Below the pieces are notes generated by a model, which was not told where the DNA came from, made no database searches, and worked only from the letters and a program-made list of their open reading frames with translations. Below, piece by piece: positions 14,076-22,864 of a stretch of 29,008 nt of DNA. The number at the start of each line of letters is the position of its first letter. Positions within the stretch are counted from its first letter, which is position 1. This DNA comes from a virus: IMG/VR virus record IMGVR_UViG_3300046028_000976, positions 1 to 29,008 of that record. One strand, 5' to 3'. The position numbers and the translations under genes were made by a program.

Positions 14076-14987
14076 TCAGGATGTACCGGGTGAACCGAAG
14101 ACACCCAGAGGGTCAGACCAGCCAAAGCTGTAACGCTCACGGGCCTTGTAACGGACGTTGCCGGTATCAAAATCCCCATCCATTGAGTTTTGCAATGGAG
14201 TGCGTTCGAAGTGCTTCAAACCGTTAGGTACATCTGTACACAAGAACCAAGCATTATTGTCGGTCAAGAAGTGGTTAACGGTGTAGCCTTCAGGGATAGA
14301 ACCGTTGTTCTTGAGCGCGTTAATGTCGTTGTCGGTTGTGCCAACACGCAAAGAAGTCTCAAGCAAACGAGTTGCAACGAACATCAGTGCAGGTGGAACA
14401 ATCAACTTACGTGGCTTGGCAGCGATCAACAGACCGCGCTCATCAGTCCAAGCGGCGATTTGAATAACGGCATTCTCAAGAGAAGTTTCGTTCAAATCAG
14501 CGTTTGTTGATGGACGGTTGCTGTTAGTAGCGCCGTTGACCAAGGGGTGTGCAGTGCTAAACAAAGCAACGCCGTCGCCACCGGGATAAGCGGCAGAGAA
14601 ACCATTGTTGATAACGTTTGCAGCTTTAACCTGCTTGGTGTAAGACATAGCGCGAGCCAAGGCTTTGGTGTAACGAGCAGACAGGCTGTCATACAAGTTA
14701 TCTTCCACAGCTTCTTCCGTGATGGAGAAGCCCAGAGCAATAGTCTCGTGGTTGTAACGTGCTGTGAAAGCTTCCTGTGCATTGTCATAAGCGATGGCAG
14801 AGCCCTCACTCTTAACAGGTGCAGCAGAGAAACCAGACAGTTTTGTCTCTTCTTCAAAAGAACGCTCAGATTTCTCTGTTTCGTAGAGTTCTTTGTGCTC
14901 TTCGCCGTAACGAGCGTACTCCAAACCAAACAAAGCGTTCAGGCCCGGGAGGAGTTCTTTAAGTAGTTGTGCGCGTGAAATAGCCAT
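14076..14987 (-). CDS. Major capsid protein (HK97-like, Mu gpT-type)
   Basis: This 303-residue protein begins MAISRAQLLKELLPGLNALF with AAGGAG before the ATG. A charged segment (about 25-50) precedes a core with FTARYNHETIALGFSITEEA (about 73-92), which is typical of Mu gpT-like HK97-fold capsids. A mid segment carries FSTAHPLVNG, LIVPPALMFVATRLLET and DNDINALKN. The C-terminus has GNVRYKARERYSFGWSDPLG. Size and motifs match this family as I know it. The gene is followed by a strong terminator and preceded by two head-associated genes and a scaffold-like gene, which fits the head gene order. Confidence 0.92.
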   Translation of the reverse strand: MAISRAQLLKELLPGLNALFGLEYARYGEEHKELYETEKSERSFEEETKLSGFSAAPVKSEGSAIAYDNAQEAFTARYNHETIALGFSITEEAVEDNLYDSLSARYTKALARAMSYTKQVKAANVINNGFSAAYPGGDGVALFSTAHPLVNGATNSNRPSTNADLNETSLENAVIQIAAWTDERGLLIAAKPRKLIVPPALMFVATRLLETSLRVGTTDNDINALKNNGSIPEGYTVNHFLTDNNAWFLCTDVPNGLKHFERTPLQNSMDGDFDTGNVRYKARERYSFGWSDPLGVFGSPGTS

Positions 14988-15000
14988 TTTAAATTACTCC

Positions 15001-15831
15001 TTAAGCAATGCTGGTGCCAGCATAGTACTGATGCTGACCAAAGTTAATTTTGACCAAGATCTCTGGGTACTGCATGAGCACAAGCGTAGAGCTAGCACCA
15101 AACGCAACAGCGGGAGCTTGATTCAAAATAAACGATGTAGCACCGGCGGATGCGGCGGTGTCGACAAAAGAACCGGAAGAAATGTACTGTCCATTTGAAT
15201 CCAGCGAACCAACGTCTGTACCAACAGGCAACGCGAACGGCAAAGCCGAGCAAGTTACGGTAGCGGTAGAAATGCTGGTATAAGTTACTGTACCTAAAGT
15301 AACAGCCGTGTCAGTCACCAAACCAAGCACGCGAACGGGCAAGGAAGAGGTGGTTGCAGGAGTGTCGCTCGGTGCAAGAATGGCATTTTTAGAGTTGCCA
15401 GTTGCAGTGCTACCTGTGTTGTTAATCATGGCCAAGTTTTGGCCAATCATGGCGCGAGCGCCAGAAGCAACAGCAGTAGTAGCAGAACAAACGACACCTT
15501 TAAACACCGTGTCAGGATCATCACAAACAATCGCAACAGCGTCACCAGCTGCAGTTGATGCAGGCCAGTATTGCTGGAATTGCTTTTGTTTTGTAACGGG
15601 GTTAGTAAACGAGCATCCCAAGAAGATACCTGTTTGATTGCCTGCTGTGCCAGTAGACACAGACAGACGCACGATTTCACCACGAGACAAACCTACGTAA
15701 TCGCCGTAGAAAATGTTTGTAGAGTAACCGTTTGTAATCGGATACTCACGAGTAGAACCCGCAAATACCTGACCTCCGATCAAATTGATCGGTTTTAGCC
15801 CGTAAGGGGCGTCGATAACCGGATAAGCCAT
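15001..15831 (-). CDS. Conserved head-associated structural protein (possible decoration protein)
   Basis: This 276-residue protein begins MAYPVIDAPYGLKPINLIGG with AGGAG upstream. It is beta-rich, Ser/Thr/Ala-rich and low in charge. It includes GYSTNIFYGDYVGLSRGEI and ends in ILVKINFGQHQYYAGTSIA. I recall homologues with the APYGLKPINLIGGQ opening just upstream of Mu gpT-like capsid genes in aquatic podoviruses, usually listed as a structural or hypothetical protein. It is 13 bases upstream of the capsid gene and probably a capsid decoration or cement protein; the role is inferred. Confidence 0.75.
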   Translation of the reverse strand: MAYPVIDAPYGLKPINLIGGQVFAGSTREYPITNGYSTNIFYGDYVGLSRGEIVRLSVSTGTAGNQTGIFLGCSFTNPVTKQKQFQQYWPASTAAGDAVAIVCDDPDTVFKGVVCSATTAVASGARAMIGQNLAMINNTGSTATGNSKNAILAPSDTPATTSSLPVRVLGLVTDTAVTLGTVTYTSISTATVTCSALPFALPVGTDVGSLDSNGQYISSGSFVDTAASAGATSFILNQAPAVAFGASSTLVLMQYPEILVKINFGQHQYYAGTSIA

Positions 15832-15846
15832 AAAAGACTCCTATGT

Positions 15847-16305
15847 TTATTTAGAACCAGAACCAAACCCATTTCCGCGTGTTGAAGTCGACTTGCGGTC
15901 GGAAAACAACGGCATCCTTGGGTCATTATTTCGCATGAAGTGGTTGTCCACTGAGTCCATCTGGTTTTGAGCTTGATTGCTGTAGTACTCCGCCATTGCA
16001 GCCAACTGACCCTTATGAATCTTGCAAAGCATAAGTCCGCCAATCTCAACGTTGCCAGTAACGGGGTGTCCCTCAATCATCAATTCCGGATGGTCTACTG
16101 CCTTAACCGGTACCCAGCCGTCGCGAGTCTTGCGAGACACGTTGGTTGGATCAGCTTGTCCCAGAACATGAGTCGCAATATAGCGGAACTCAAAATCTGG
16201 ATCAGGTGTCGGATCGGGCAGGGCACTCGACGGTTTGTAAACGTATCGAGTTTGTTTTTCGCGTGTTTTTAAATCACGTTGTGTGCGGTCTTGTGTTTCA
16301 GCCAT
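15847..16305 (-). CDS. Conserved head-module protein of unknown function
   Basis: This 152-residue protein begins MAETQDRTQRDLKTREKQTR with GGAGAG upstream. A conserved-looking core has FRYIATHVLGQADPTNVSRK and GWVPVKAVDHPEL (about residues 40-75). After a MLCKIHKGQLAAMAEYYSNQ helix it ends in a Ser/Gly/Lys tail (about 130-152). I recall the core from phages with this type of head module; the function is unknown. It overlaps the upstream scaffold-like gene by 8 bases. Polar ends suggest an internal head protein or an assembly factor. Confidence 0.7.
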   Translation of the reverse strand: MAETQDRTQRDLKTREKQTRYVYKPSSALPDPTPDPDFEFRYIATHVLGQADPTNVSRKTRDGWVPVKAVDHPELMIEGHPVTGNVEIGGLMLCKIHKGQLAAMAEYYSNQAQNQMDSVDNHFMRNNDPRMPLFSDRKSTSTRGNGFGSGSK

Positions 16306-17248
16306 TCTGTCTCTCCAGTTTCATCACTTCAGCAGCATACTGCTGCGGGGTTAGTCCATACTTTTTAGCCAACGCAACTTGCGTCGTAGTTAGCTTCACC
16401 TTTCCTGCACTCGTAGAACGAGACGCAGAAGCAACGACCGTGGAAGGCTTCTTGACTGCCTCACCAGACCTTTTGTCTCGTGATCCACTGAAAATATCAG
16501 GGAACGTCGACCTCATGCGAGCATCAATCTGCTCGAAGTATTCCTCAGAGCGGGGGTCAACCCCGTTTGTGACTAGTTTTTGATGCAGCCCTAGTGCGTA
16601 GCTGGTGTATTCTTCAAACCCTTGTGACCCGAACCACTGGTTTTTAGCCTGCCAGCGCAGCGTTTTTTCGTCCGGTTCAGCCTTCGCAGGCTGGGTTTGT
16701 TGAGTTTGTACCTCAAAATTTTCTTCCTGTAAAGGGGCAGGACGATAATTTTTTGTTTGTTCAACTTTTATTTTGGCATCCATCACCGCTTCTTGAGCTT
16801 CAATGATGGCGTCCGTGTCAAAAGACTCCTGTGCTGCTTTGAGTTTGCGACGCGCCATGTCCAGTTCGGAGTCGGCACGCTGTTTAGCACCCTCAATTAC
16901 TGCTTCCTGCCCAGTATATACGTTTTGTTTAAGTCTTTTGTTTTCTTCTACAAGATGTTGTGCAAGACGCTCAAGCTCTTGTTTCTCCCGCATCGTGGCT
17001 TCTTTGACTCGGCGCTCGTCATGACGGGCGTGCGTCAGCTCTTTGATTCGGTTCTTCACCTTGTCGGAGTACGACTCAATTTCTTCGTCAGTTGGATCAA
17101 GAACTTCTTTGTCCAAGGGCTTGCGGCCCCTGTCACGTTCAGGCGTGTCGTCTTCAATTTCTATGTCAACTTCGCCTTCCACCTCAATTTCAATCTCGGG
17201 CGGGTTCTTGTCTTCAATTTCGTCTGGGAACTTATATGGTTCAGCCAT
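16298..17248 (-). CDS. Scaffold-like coiled-coil protein
   Basis: This 316-residue protein has an acidic N-terminus (residues 1-45, rich in Glu/Asp, EIEIEVEGEVDIEIEDD). A long charged coiled coil (about 55-165, with VKEATMREKQELERLAQHLV) follows, then a helical middle and a basic C-terminal segment (about 280-316, KKYGLTPQQYAAEVMKLER). An acidic front, a helical rod and a basic C-terminus upstream of the capsid gene is the usual layout of phage scaffolding proteins, whose basic end binds the capsid protein. No protease gene is visible nearby. The identity rests on architecture and position. Confidence 0.75.
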   Translation of the reverse strand: MAEPYKFPDEIEDKNPPEIEIEVEGEVDIEIEDDTPERDRGRKPLDKEVLDPTDEEIESYSDKVKNRIKELTHARHDERRVKEATMREKQELERLAQHLVEENKRLKQNVYTGQEAVIEGAKQRADSELDMARRKLKAAQESFDTDAIIEAQEAVMDAKIKVEQTKNYRPAPLQEENFEVQTQQTQPAKAEPDEKTLRWQAKNQWFGSQGFEEYTSYALGLHQKLVTNGVDPRSEEYFEQIDARMRSTFPDIFSGSRDKRSGEAVKKPSTVVASASRSTSAGKVKLTTTQVALAKKYGLTPQQYAAEVMKLERQNG

Positions 17249-17258
17249 TTTTACTCCT

Positions 17259-17690
17259 TCAAGCGTGGGTTATTCCACGAGGGTCTTGCACAACAGCATC
17301 AACTTGGTCGTCGTTGATGAGACGGAACTCTTTGCCATAGATCTTGACTCGCGTACCAGAATACGTACGTACAAGCACAAAATCACCTTCTTTGCACCAT
17401 GCTCCTGCGGGGAACTTGGCGGGGTCTTTATACGCATCTGGGCCAACCTTCATCACAAACAGCACGGTTGTTGAGTGCTCTTCTTGACGCATAGTGGCTG
17501 TTGGTTTGTACAAATCAGTGCCTTCAATCTTTTCAGAGACGTCTGGCACAGCGCACAAAATCTTCCAACCTGTGGGGTCGGGTAGTTGTCGTGCTTTTTC
17601 TTCGTCCGTAGCTTCTGGGGCGGGTGCCGCCATCGGCTCGATAGTTTCAGGCAGTGCAAAAGCACCGGGAGACAAATCAAGATTACTCAT
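17259..17690 (-). CDS. GroES/Cpn10-like co-chaperonin
   Basis: This 143-residue protein is read from ATG 17690 (a TTG at 17702 could extend it by 4 residues). After a Pro/Ala-rich front (1-40), residues about 41-137 follow the Cpn10 layout. An opening strand (GWKILCAVPDVSEKI) leads to a loop-like segment (EGTDLYKPTATMRQEEHSTT), then VLFVMKVGPDAY, a KEGDFVLVRTYSGTRVKI strand pair and GKEFRLINDDQVDAVV. In GroES the mobile loop binds GroEL; in T4, gp31 replaces GroES to fold the capsid protein. Its place between the portal and capsid genes fits a head-folding role in the host cytosol. Residue-level homology was not tested. Confidence 0.75.
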   Translation of the reverse strand: MSNLDLSPGAFALPETIEPMAAPAPEATDEEKARQLPDPTGWKILCAVPDVSEKIEGTDLYKPTATMRQEEHSTTVLFVMKVGPDAYKDPAKFPAGAWCKEGDFVLVRTYSGTRVKIYGKEFRLINDDQVDAVVQDPRGITHA

Positions 17691-17877
17691 CTGATTCTTC
17701 AACTTTCTGCAGCAGGTCGATTAGATAACGCTCTGCGAGTGCTAGACCCGAAATAACACCACAGAGTTTTTGATATTCTTCAAATGATCGACACGAACCG
17801 CCTGCGAGATCGTCGGCGTAGTTGTTCATGTCAGTGCGTAATTTTTCGCGCAATACGCGTGCGAATTCTTGGATCAT
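17683..17877 (-). CDS. Small conserved phage protein, function unknown
   Basis: This 64-residue, mostly helical protein begins MIQEFARVLREKLRTDMNNY and contains LAGGSCRSFEEYQKLCGVIS (about residues 25-44), a signature I have met in podovirus-like genomes beside portal genes. Its start overlaps the portal stop by 4 bases (ATGA), and its end overlaps the co-chaperonin start. It is probably a cytosolic helical protein or minor head component. Function unknown. Confidence 0.75.
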   Translation of the reverse strand: MIQEFARVLREKLRTDMNNYADDLAGGSCRSFEEYQKLCGVISGLALAERYLIDLLQKVEESDE

Positions 17878-20372
17878 TTTCTAGAACCTTGGTTCCTGCT
17901 GTTTGAGAGCGCAGCAGTTCGCGCTTGTAAATCCATCTGGGCTTTACTCTTTGCGATGTCAGTGCCCAGCTGCACGCCAGCACGCTCTTGCTCAAACTGT
18001 TGTTTGCTTTTGCTCTCGTTGATCTGCGCACCAACCTTGAGAGAGTCAAGCTCCAAGTTGCCTTTGACTTTTTCTTCTTCCAACGACTGCTTGTCGGAAG
18101 CAATGGCGGCGTCGATCATCATCTTTTGTTTCTTCAACTCCAGCTCGCCTTGTTTGATCTGCAACTCCTGCATCTGAAGCTGCAAGACTGGGTCTTGTGC
18201 TTGTTGCTGTGCTTGCTGCTGGGCAGCTTGCGCTTGGTTCTGCATCAACACCTGATTGGCCGCTTGAGCCATCATTGCCGAGAGCGCAATCTCCACTTGT
18301 GGTGGCAACTTCTCGTCTTCGGGAGGCAGGGGCATACCCAACTGCTGCTCGATCTGCTGGCGCATTTTGTAGCCAACGTGTTCTGCAATGTGCGCAGTAA
18401 GTGCTCCCATGATCTTGGGAGCCTGTGGGTTCTGGCCAATGAACTGCTGAATCGTTGGGTCTTGCATCATCATCATGTGCACTTGGATATGTGACTGATG
18501 GTCTTGGTGCAGGAACGCCTTGAGCGGTGTACCCTTGAGTGCGTTCTGATTCTCTTGCACTGGATCAATCGGTTTCTGATCGTCCTCAATCGGTACAAGT
18601 TTTTCTGCATTCTTGATACCCAACACGTCCAGCATCCCGCGATGCAACTCTGGCAAGTTGTAAATGTCCGGAGCCATCTGCGCCATCTGGATCACAGCTT
18701 GGTACTGCACCACACGCTGGCTCATCGTCGCCGCATTGGGGTCAGACACAGGGATCACGTCCACCAAGTCATAGTCCGCTTGTTTAGCTTTGCGGTTGCC
18801 GTACTCTGGATCGTACGTGTAGTCTGGATCAGTGTAGTCACGGATCAGGTTCTTCAAGAGTTTTAACTCTTGCTTCAATGCAAAGTGCACACGAGCCTGC
18901 ACAGCGGACATCACCTTAAGCTGTCTCTCTAGCAACGCCAGCGTTGTACCCACGGGCGCGTTCGCGCTCATGTCGGAGACCTTCATGTCTGAGGTAGATG
19001 CGAAGCGGCGGCCTTCTTCAACAATGTTGTTGAGCAAGTTGTATAGCGTAGCGCTTGGCTCTTTGTATGGCAGGGGCAGGATGTTGTCCCGAATGTTGCC
19101 AGAACCAATGTCTACATCTCGCCACTCTCCGGGGGCAATCGGTGTGTCATCACCTTTAATCCGAAGGCCACGGGACTTAAGTCCACCCGGTAAGTTTGAC
19201 AGTGTGCCCGCATCCACCAGTTGGCGCATGAGAGATGTTGCAGACTTGGCAAAGCCGCCGATGAGGTGGAACAAGCCAAAACCGTAGGCTCCGAAGCCGG
19301 GGATGTATTGGTAGTGGACGAAGTGCTGGCGCTTAAGTTTGAGGTCATCGTCTTCTTTCCAATTTCTACGAATAGACAAGATATCGTTCGTGCCTTTGAT
19401 GATGGTTACAACATAGGGCAGCATGATGCCCGTCTTCTCACCCTCTTCGTCCTCGTCTTCGTAGCCTTCAAGGTCTAGGTCAACGTGGCACTCAAGCAAG
19501 ATGTAGCGCTCATCGTTCAGGTCGCTAAAGCCTGTTTCTTTATCCTTGGCTTTCTGAATTTCTGTCTGCTCACGCGTGGGGTCAGACAACTCAACGTCGT
19601 CAAGGTAAAACCCTGACTGCTGAAGCTTGATAATCTCGTTCTTTGTTTTGCGCATCACATGCGTGACGCGGTGGCATGTATCTAAATCTGTCGCGCCGTA
19701 TGGAAGGATGATGTCTTCTGCAGGAATAAACATCGAGACTTGACGTCCCAAGCTGGGATCAAAGTACACCTTCTTAAACGCGGAACCGGTAGCGGGAAGT
19801 GACCACAGCATGCGCTCATGCTCAGCGCGGAACTCCACCATGTTCTCTGTCAACTCAAAGTTCATGTCTTCTTCAACGTTGGCCGCTTTCTCCCTTGTCT
19901 CTGGGGAATCTTTACCAACTATTTTTGTACGCACAGGGCCACGAGCAGGGAACGTCTCGGTGATTGTCTCGGCTTGGAAGCGAACAACCGCCTCTGTAAT
20001 CATGGGGTGGAACACACCGCACGCACCGTTCCAAGGTTCTGTGCGCTCCTCCATCTGCAAGCCCAGAAGTTTTAAACCTTCAACGTAAGACTTCTCCCAC
20101 TCTTTGCGTGATGCTTTATCGTTGTCAATATCACCTGCCAAGTCTCCAGCAAGTGACTGCAAGACGCTAGCAGAAACGTACTCGGCCAAGTTATCGGCAA
20201 AGCCTTCTTCCGTATCGTCATCCTCGGGAGTCATTGTGATCTCCAAACCATCCATGCCAATGGTGACTTCTTCGGGATCAACGATCTCGATTTCAATGGG
20301 GGACTCTTGCTCTGCAAGTGCGTCGATGCCAACGGGTTGTTGGTACAGCGCTTTGTCGATATTCGTTGCCAT
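17874..20372 (-). CDS. Portal protein
   Basis: This 832-residue protein has an acidic N-terminus (1-60) and a portal core (about 85-560). The core includes WEKSYVEGLKLLGLQMEERT, EPWNGACGVFHPMITEAVVR and DVDIGSGNIRDNILPLPYKE, recognisable portal motifs. A Gln/Ala-rich helical C-terminus (about 700-800, QAQAAQQQAQQQAQDPVLQL) matches the barrel or C-terminal helix seen in large podovirus portals. It forms the dodecameric DNA channel at one vertex and is the docking site for the terminase. AAGGAA precedes the ATG, just after the large terminase stop. Confidence 0.9.
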   Translation of the reverse strand: MATNIDKALYQQPVGIDALAEQESPIEIEIVDPEEVTIGMDGLEITMTPEDDDTEEGFADNLAEYVSASVLQSLAGDLAGDIDNDKASRKEWEKSYVEGLKLLGLQMEERTEPWNGACGVFHPMITEAVVRFQAETITETFPARGPVRTKIVGKDSPETREKAANVEEDMNFELTENMVEFRAEHERMLWSLPATGSAFKKVYFDPSLGRQVSMFIPAEDIILPYGATDLDTCHRVTHVMRKTKNEIIKLQQSGFYLDDVELSDPTREQTEIQKAKDKETGFSDLNDERYILLECHVDLDLEGYEDEDEEGEKTGIMLPYVVTIIKGTNDILSIRRNWKEDDDLKLKRQHFVHYQYIPGFGAYGFGLFHLIGGFAKSATSLMRQLVDAGTLSNLPGGLKSRGLRIKGDDTPIAPGEWRDVDIGSGNIRDNILPLPYKEPSATLYNLLNNIVEEGRRFASTSDMKVSDMSANAPVGTTLALLERQLKVMSAVQARVHFALKQELKLLKNLIRDYTDPDYTYDPEYGNRKAKQADYDLVDVIPVSDPNAATMSQRVVQYQAVIQMAQMAPDIYNLPELHRGMLDVLGIKNAEKLVPIEDDQKPIDPVQENQNALKGTPLKAFLHQDHQSHIQVHMMMMQDPTIQQFIGQNPQAPKIMGALTAHIAEHVGYKMRQQIEQQLGMPLPPEDEKLPPQVEIALSAMMAQAANQVLMQNQAQAAQQQAQQQAQDPVLQLQMQELQIKQGELELKKQKMMIDAAIASDKQSLEEEKVKGNLELDSLKVGAQINESKSKQQFEQERAGVQLGTDIAKSKAQMDLQARTAALSNSRNQGSRK

Positions 20373-20380
20373 GTTGTTCC

Positions 20381-21922
20381 TTAATAGTATGCCGCTTTGC
20401 GCCCATAGTTGTACAGCCGGTCTTCTTTCTCGTCAGAGTCGAGAGCAATAAACCCACCTTGCCTGTACCGCAATAGCGCTTGTGTTGTCGTATCTACGTA
20501 GTCGTCGTGCTCCCCAACGGGAAACGCCGCCATCTCTTCAATCACTTCCCGTGCCCAGCGTGTGTCGGGTGCCCAGACTTTACCACTGCTGAATAAATCT
20601 GCAACCGCGTTCACACGCACCATCTTGTCGTTGCCCCTTGATGGGCTGAACTCCTGCACCGGTATGCCAGTGGCTCTGAGTTCTTGTATCAGTGGTGCGC
20701 CAGCTGCCTTTTTCTCCACAATGAACGCGTCTGGTTCCCACTCTTTCCAGTGTTTGAGCGCCACGGCCTTAAGTTCTGGAAAAGCCATCCGGTCTTTAAA
20801 CGCGTCGAGCAGGATAAGTTGGGGCGAGTCATTCTCTTCCTCGTTGTAGAACACGCCCCATGTGGTGCATGCTGAATAGTCAGAGTTGTTCTTGGTCTCA
20901 AACGCCGTGTCCCACGACTGAATGATGTATTCACACTTTGGAGGGTCGTCCTTCTCCCAGCTACGCCACATCCTGCGCGAAATGACGGCACTGTTCTCAG
21001 ATGTGGGCTGCTGCATGTACTGCGCGTTCCAATAACGCGGGTCAAGCGACGCTTTCGTAGACTTAAGTGATGTCAGAGGCCACTGCTCTGGCCAAAGTGA
21101 CTTCTCGTCCTCTGTGTCCTCGTTCAGTATCGCAGGCAGCTCCACAATATCCCACGGAATCGCCTCAGGATTCTTAGACTGGTAGTCAATTAAGCGTCCA
21201 GTCAAGTCCAAGAGCGACCATCTAGTCATAATGACTATGATCGCCCCGCCCGGCATCAAACGTTGGAGCGGGCCTGTCTGGAACCACGACCATGCGGTGT
21301 CAAAAGCCAGTCTGCTATTTGTTTTAACGTCCTGCTCGGAATGAGGATCATCAATAACGAACAAATCAGCACCACGACCAGCAAGAGCGCCCCCGACACC
21401 AGCAGCATAATACTGACCGCCAGCGCTTGTAGACCACTTACCGGCAGCCTTTTGGTCATCTGCAACCAACGTCTGAGGGAAAACATCACGGTACTCCTCC
21501 GAATCAATCAAATTTCGCACCCGCCGACCAAAGTCCTCCGACAGACCCGCAGTGTGCGTGCCCATGATGATCTTCTTGTTGGGATACTTGCCCAGAAAGT
21601 ACGCAGGGAACAGGTACGAGGAGAACTCAGACTTGCCCATACGAGGCGCGATGTTGATAATCACCCGCTTTTTCTGCCCCTCGACCACGTCCGTGAAGAT
21701 TTTTGCCAGCTTTCTGTGGTGCGGGCCAATCTTAAAGCCGGGATACACAGATGTAGCAAAGCCCAACATGTTTGTCTTAGCCGCTTGCAGACTGGCGCGA
21801 CGTTCGCGCACCTCTAAATCATCGAGCAATTCAATCTTATCGTTCAAGCTCATGTACGGAAGCGCTTTTTGTATAGCCTCCAGCTCCACTTTGCTTATTG
21901 ACGTGAACTGTTCAAGATTCAT
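20381..21922 (-). CDS. terL: Terminase large subunit
   Basis: This is the packaging ATPase and nuclease. From ATG 21922 (513 residues) the ATPase part has a Walker A-like APRMGKSE (92-99), Walker B LFVIDDPHS (187-195) and a TRW coupling motif (243-245). The nuclease part has SWDTAF (D338), EKKAAG (E403) and HDDYVD (472-477) as likely metal ligands. AGAGAG lies 7 bases before this ATG. Earlier starts (ATG at 21940 or 21943, TTG at 21952) would extend the overlap with the upstream gene and have poorer binding sites. It docks on the portal and translocates DNA into the procapsid. Cutting mode (pac or cos) cannot be read from the sequence. Confidence 0.93.
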   Translation of the reverse strand: MNLEQFTSISKVELEAIQKALPYMSLNDKIELLDDLEVRERRASLQAAKTNMLGFATSVYPGFKIGPHHRKLAKIFTDVVEGQKKRVIINIAPRMGKSEFSSYLFPAYFLGKYPNKKIIMGTHTAGLSEDFGRRVRNLIDSEEYRDVFPQTLVADDQKAAGKWSTSAGGQYYAAGVGGALAGRGADLFVIDDPHSEQDVKTNSRLAFDTAWSWFQTGPLQRLMPGGAIIVIMTRWSLLDLTGRLIDYQSKNPEAIPWDIVELPAILNEDTEDEKSLWPEQWPLTSLKSTKASLDPRYWNAQYMQQPTSENSAVISRRMWRSWEKDDPPKCEYIIQSWDTAFETKNNSDYSACTTWGVFYNEEENDSPQLILLDAFKDRMAFPELKAVALKHWKEWEPDAFIVEKKAAGAPLIQELRATGIPVQEFSPSRGNDKMVRVNAVADLFSSGKVWAPDTRWAREVIEEMAAFPVGEHDDYVDTTTQALLRYRQGGFIALDSDEKEDRLYNYGRKAAYY

Positions 21923-22523
21923 CTGTGCTCTCTGACCCATCATTCTGCACAAGTGGGATATCTTCTGGGCGCTCGGAAACGTCCACCACGTCTATCACCC
22001 CCATGAACTTGGCCAACTTATCTTTGATGCGCTGCTCAACTTCAGCGTCACTCATCTCAATCTTCTTGACCTCAATTTGCTCAGTAAACAGCCCGACTTC
22101 CGTGACTTTACCTAGCGCGATCAAGGCTTTTAACCGAATGTTGGCGTTGGGGGACTTAGTCTCCTCAACCAGCTTGGCCACTGTGTAGCCCCGGATCTCC
22201 TGCGCCATATCAATAAACTGCCAGTCATACGCAGCCAACATACCTGTCAGATGTCTTACAGCAGGGGGAGTCTTAAGTTCAGCAAGAGAAGCCTTTTGCT
22301 CCGCAGTATCTGCGTTGGTGGTGAGCGTGTTGAACGCTTTTCTTGCCGCTTGTGTTTGTTGCTGATCCGCAACAGAGGCGTCATCTTCTACGCCTAACTC
22401 GGCTAACCACTGCTCTGTGGCCACTTGCGCAGACAGCAAAGCTTCTGGCTCCGCGTCGTCCAGTTTTTCAAAGCCTTCCCGAGAGGTGACCTCAGGTTCA
22501 AAATGCACCAAGTGATCTAACAT
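21912..22523 (-). CDS. Terminase small subunit candidate
   Basis: This 203-residue, acidic, helical protein lies immediately upstream of terL and overlaps it by 11 bases, the position of the small terminase. A region with AVRHLTGMLAAYDWQFIDMA and IRLKALIALGKVTEVGLFTE (about residues 88-150) is the best-conserved-looking part. I recall similar proteins being called terminase small subunits in aquatic podoviruses. I see no clear helix-turn-helix, so DNA recognition is inferred. ATG 22523 has AGGA 9 bases upstream. Confidence 0.65.
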   Translation of the reverse strand: MLDHLVHFEPEVTSREGFEKLDDAEPEALLSAQVATEQWLAELGVEDDASVADQQQTQAARKAFNTLTTNADTAEQKASLAELKTPPAVRHLTGMLAAYDWQFIDMAQEIRGYTVAKLVEETKSPNANIRLKALIALGKVTEVGLFTEQIEVKKIEMSDAEVEQRIKDKLAKFMGVIDVVDVSERPEDIPLVQNDGSESTDES

Positions 22524-22565
22524 GCGTAGGAATCCTTTTCAGTTGCTTCCTCGTTGGCGCTAGTG

Positions 22566-22667
22566 TACACTTCTTTTCGGCGAGTGCGCAAGCATTTGCT
22601 TCTCCTCGATGGTTCAGTTGCCATCTTTACCCCCGGAACGTCTGCAGATGCCCGGGGGTTTTTTTTT
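22566..22667 (+). ncRNA. Candidate plus-strand small RNA with T9 terminator
   Basis: A weak promoter (TTGCTT 22543-22548, 17 bp, TACACT 22566-22571) precedes about 90 bases with three successive hairpins: AAGC/GCTT (22590-22601) inside CGAG/CTCG; GATGG/CCATC (22608-22625); and the terminator stem CCCCCGG/CCGGGGG (22630-22658) with nine T. No ORF with a ribosome binding site ends here, so a strong terminator in this place suggests a non-coding transcript. Its function is unknown. Confidence 0.4.
22630..22667 (+). terminator. Strong plus-strand terminator
   Basis: A 7-bp GC stem (22630-22636 with 22652-22658) is followed by nine T residues (22659-22667). It would stop plus-strand RNA just left of the early region. 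No gene ends before it on the plus strand. Confidence 0.75.
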
Positions 22668-22832
22668 GCCTCGAGGTTTTTCCAAATTTTTATAAAATTT
22701 TACGGGGGTGCTGTGTTTTTATACAGTATTGTGATTCCGGATTTTTTAAAAATTGAATCGTGGTTACGAAACAGTGTTCACACCATGACGCCACGGCACG
22801 GCTCAATAGGGCTTGGTGGGGGTAGGGTGGGG

Positions 22833-22864
22833 GTCAAGTGTGGTCAAGTGACCACTGTCAAGTG
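22833..22864 (+). repeat. GTCAAGTG direct repeat cluster overlapping a dyad
   Basis: GTCAAGTG occurs at 22833-22840, 22843-22850 and 22857-22864. The first two are spaced 10 bp, one helical turn, and the third follows 14 bp later. The dyad TGTGGTCA-AG-TGACCACT (22839-22856) overlaps them. All lie upstream of the promoter at 22882-22890, so a regulator site is likely. Confidence 0.5.
22839..22856. promoter_or_regulatory. Dyad copy 1: TGTGGTCA-AG-TGACCACT
   Basis: This is a 7-bp palindrome with a 2-base spacer and one outer mismatch. It is the first of four copies between genes of the right arm (others at 23356, 23789 and 25259). It lies 29 bp upstream of the candidate -10 of the early promoter, a suitable place for an activator or repressor. 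Confidence 0.6.
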
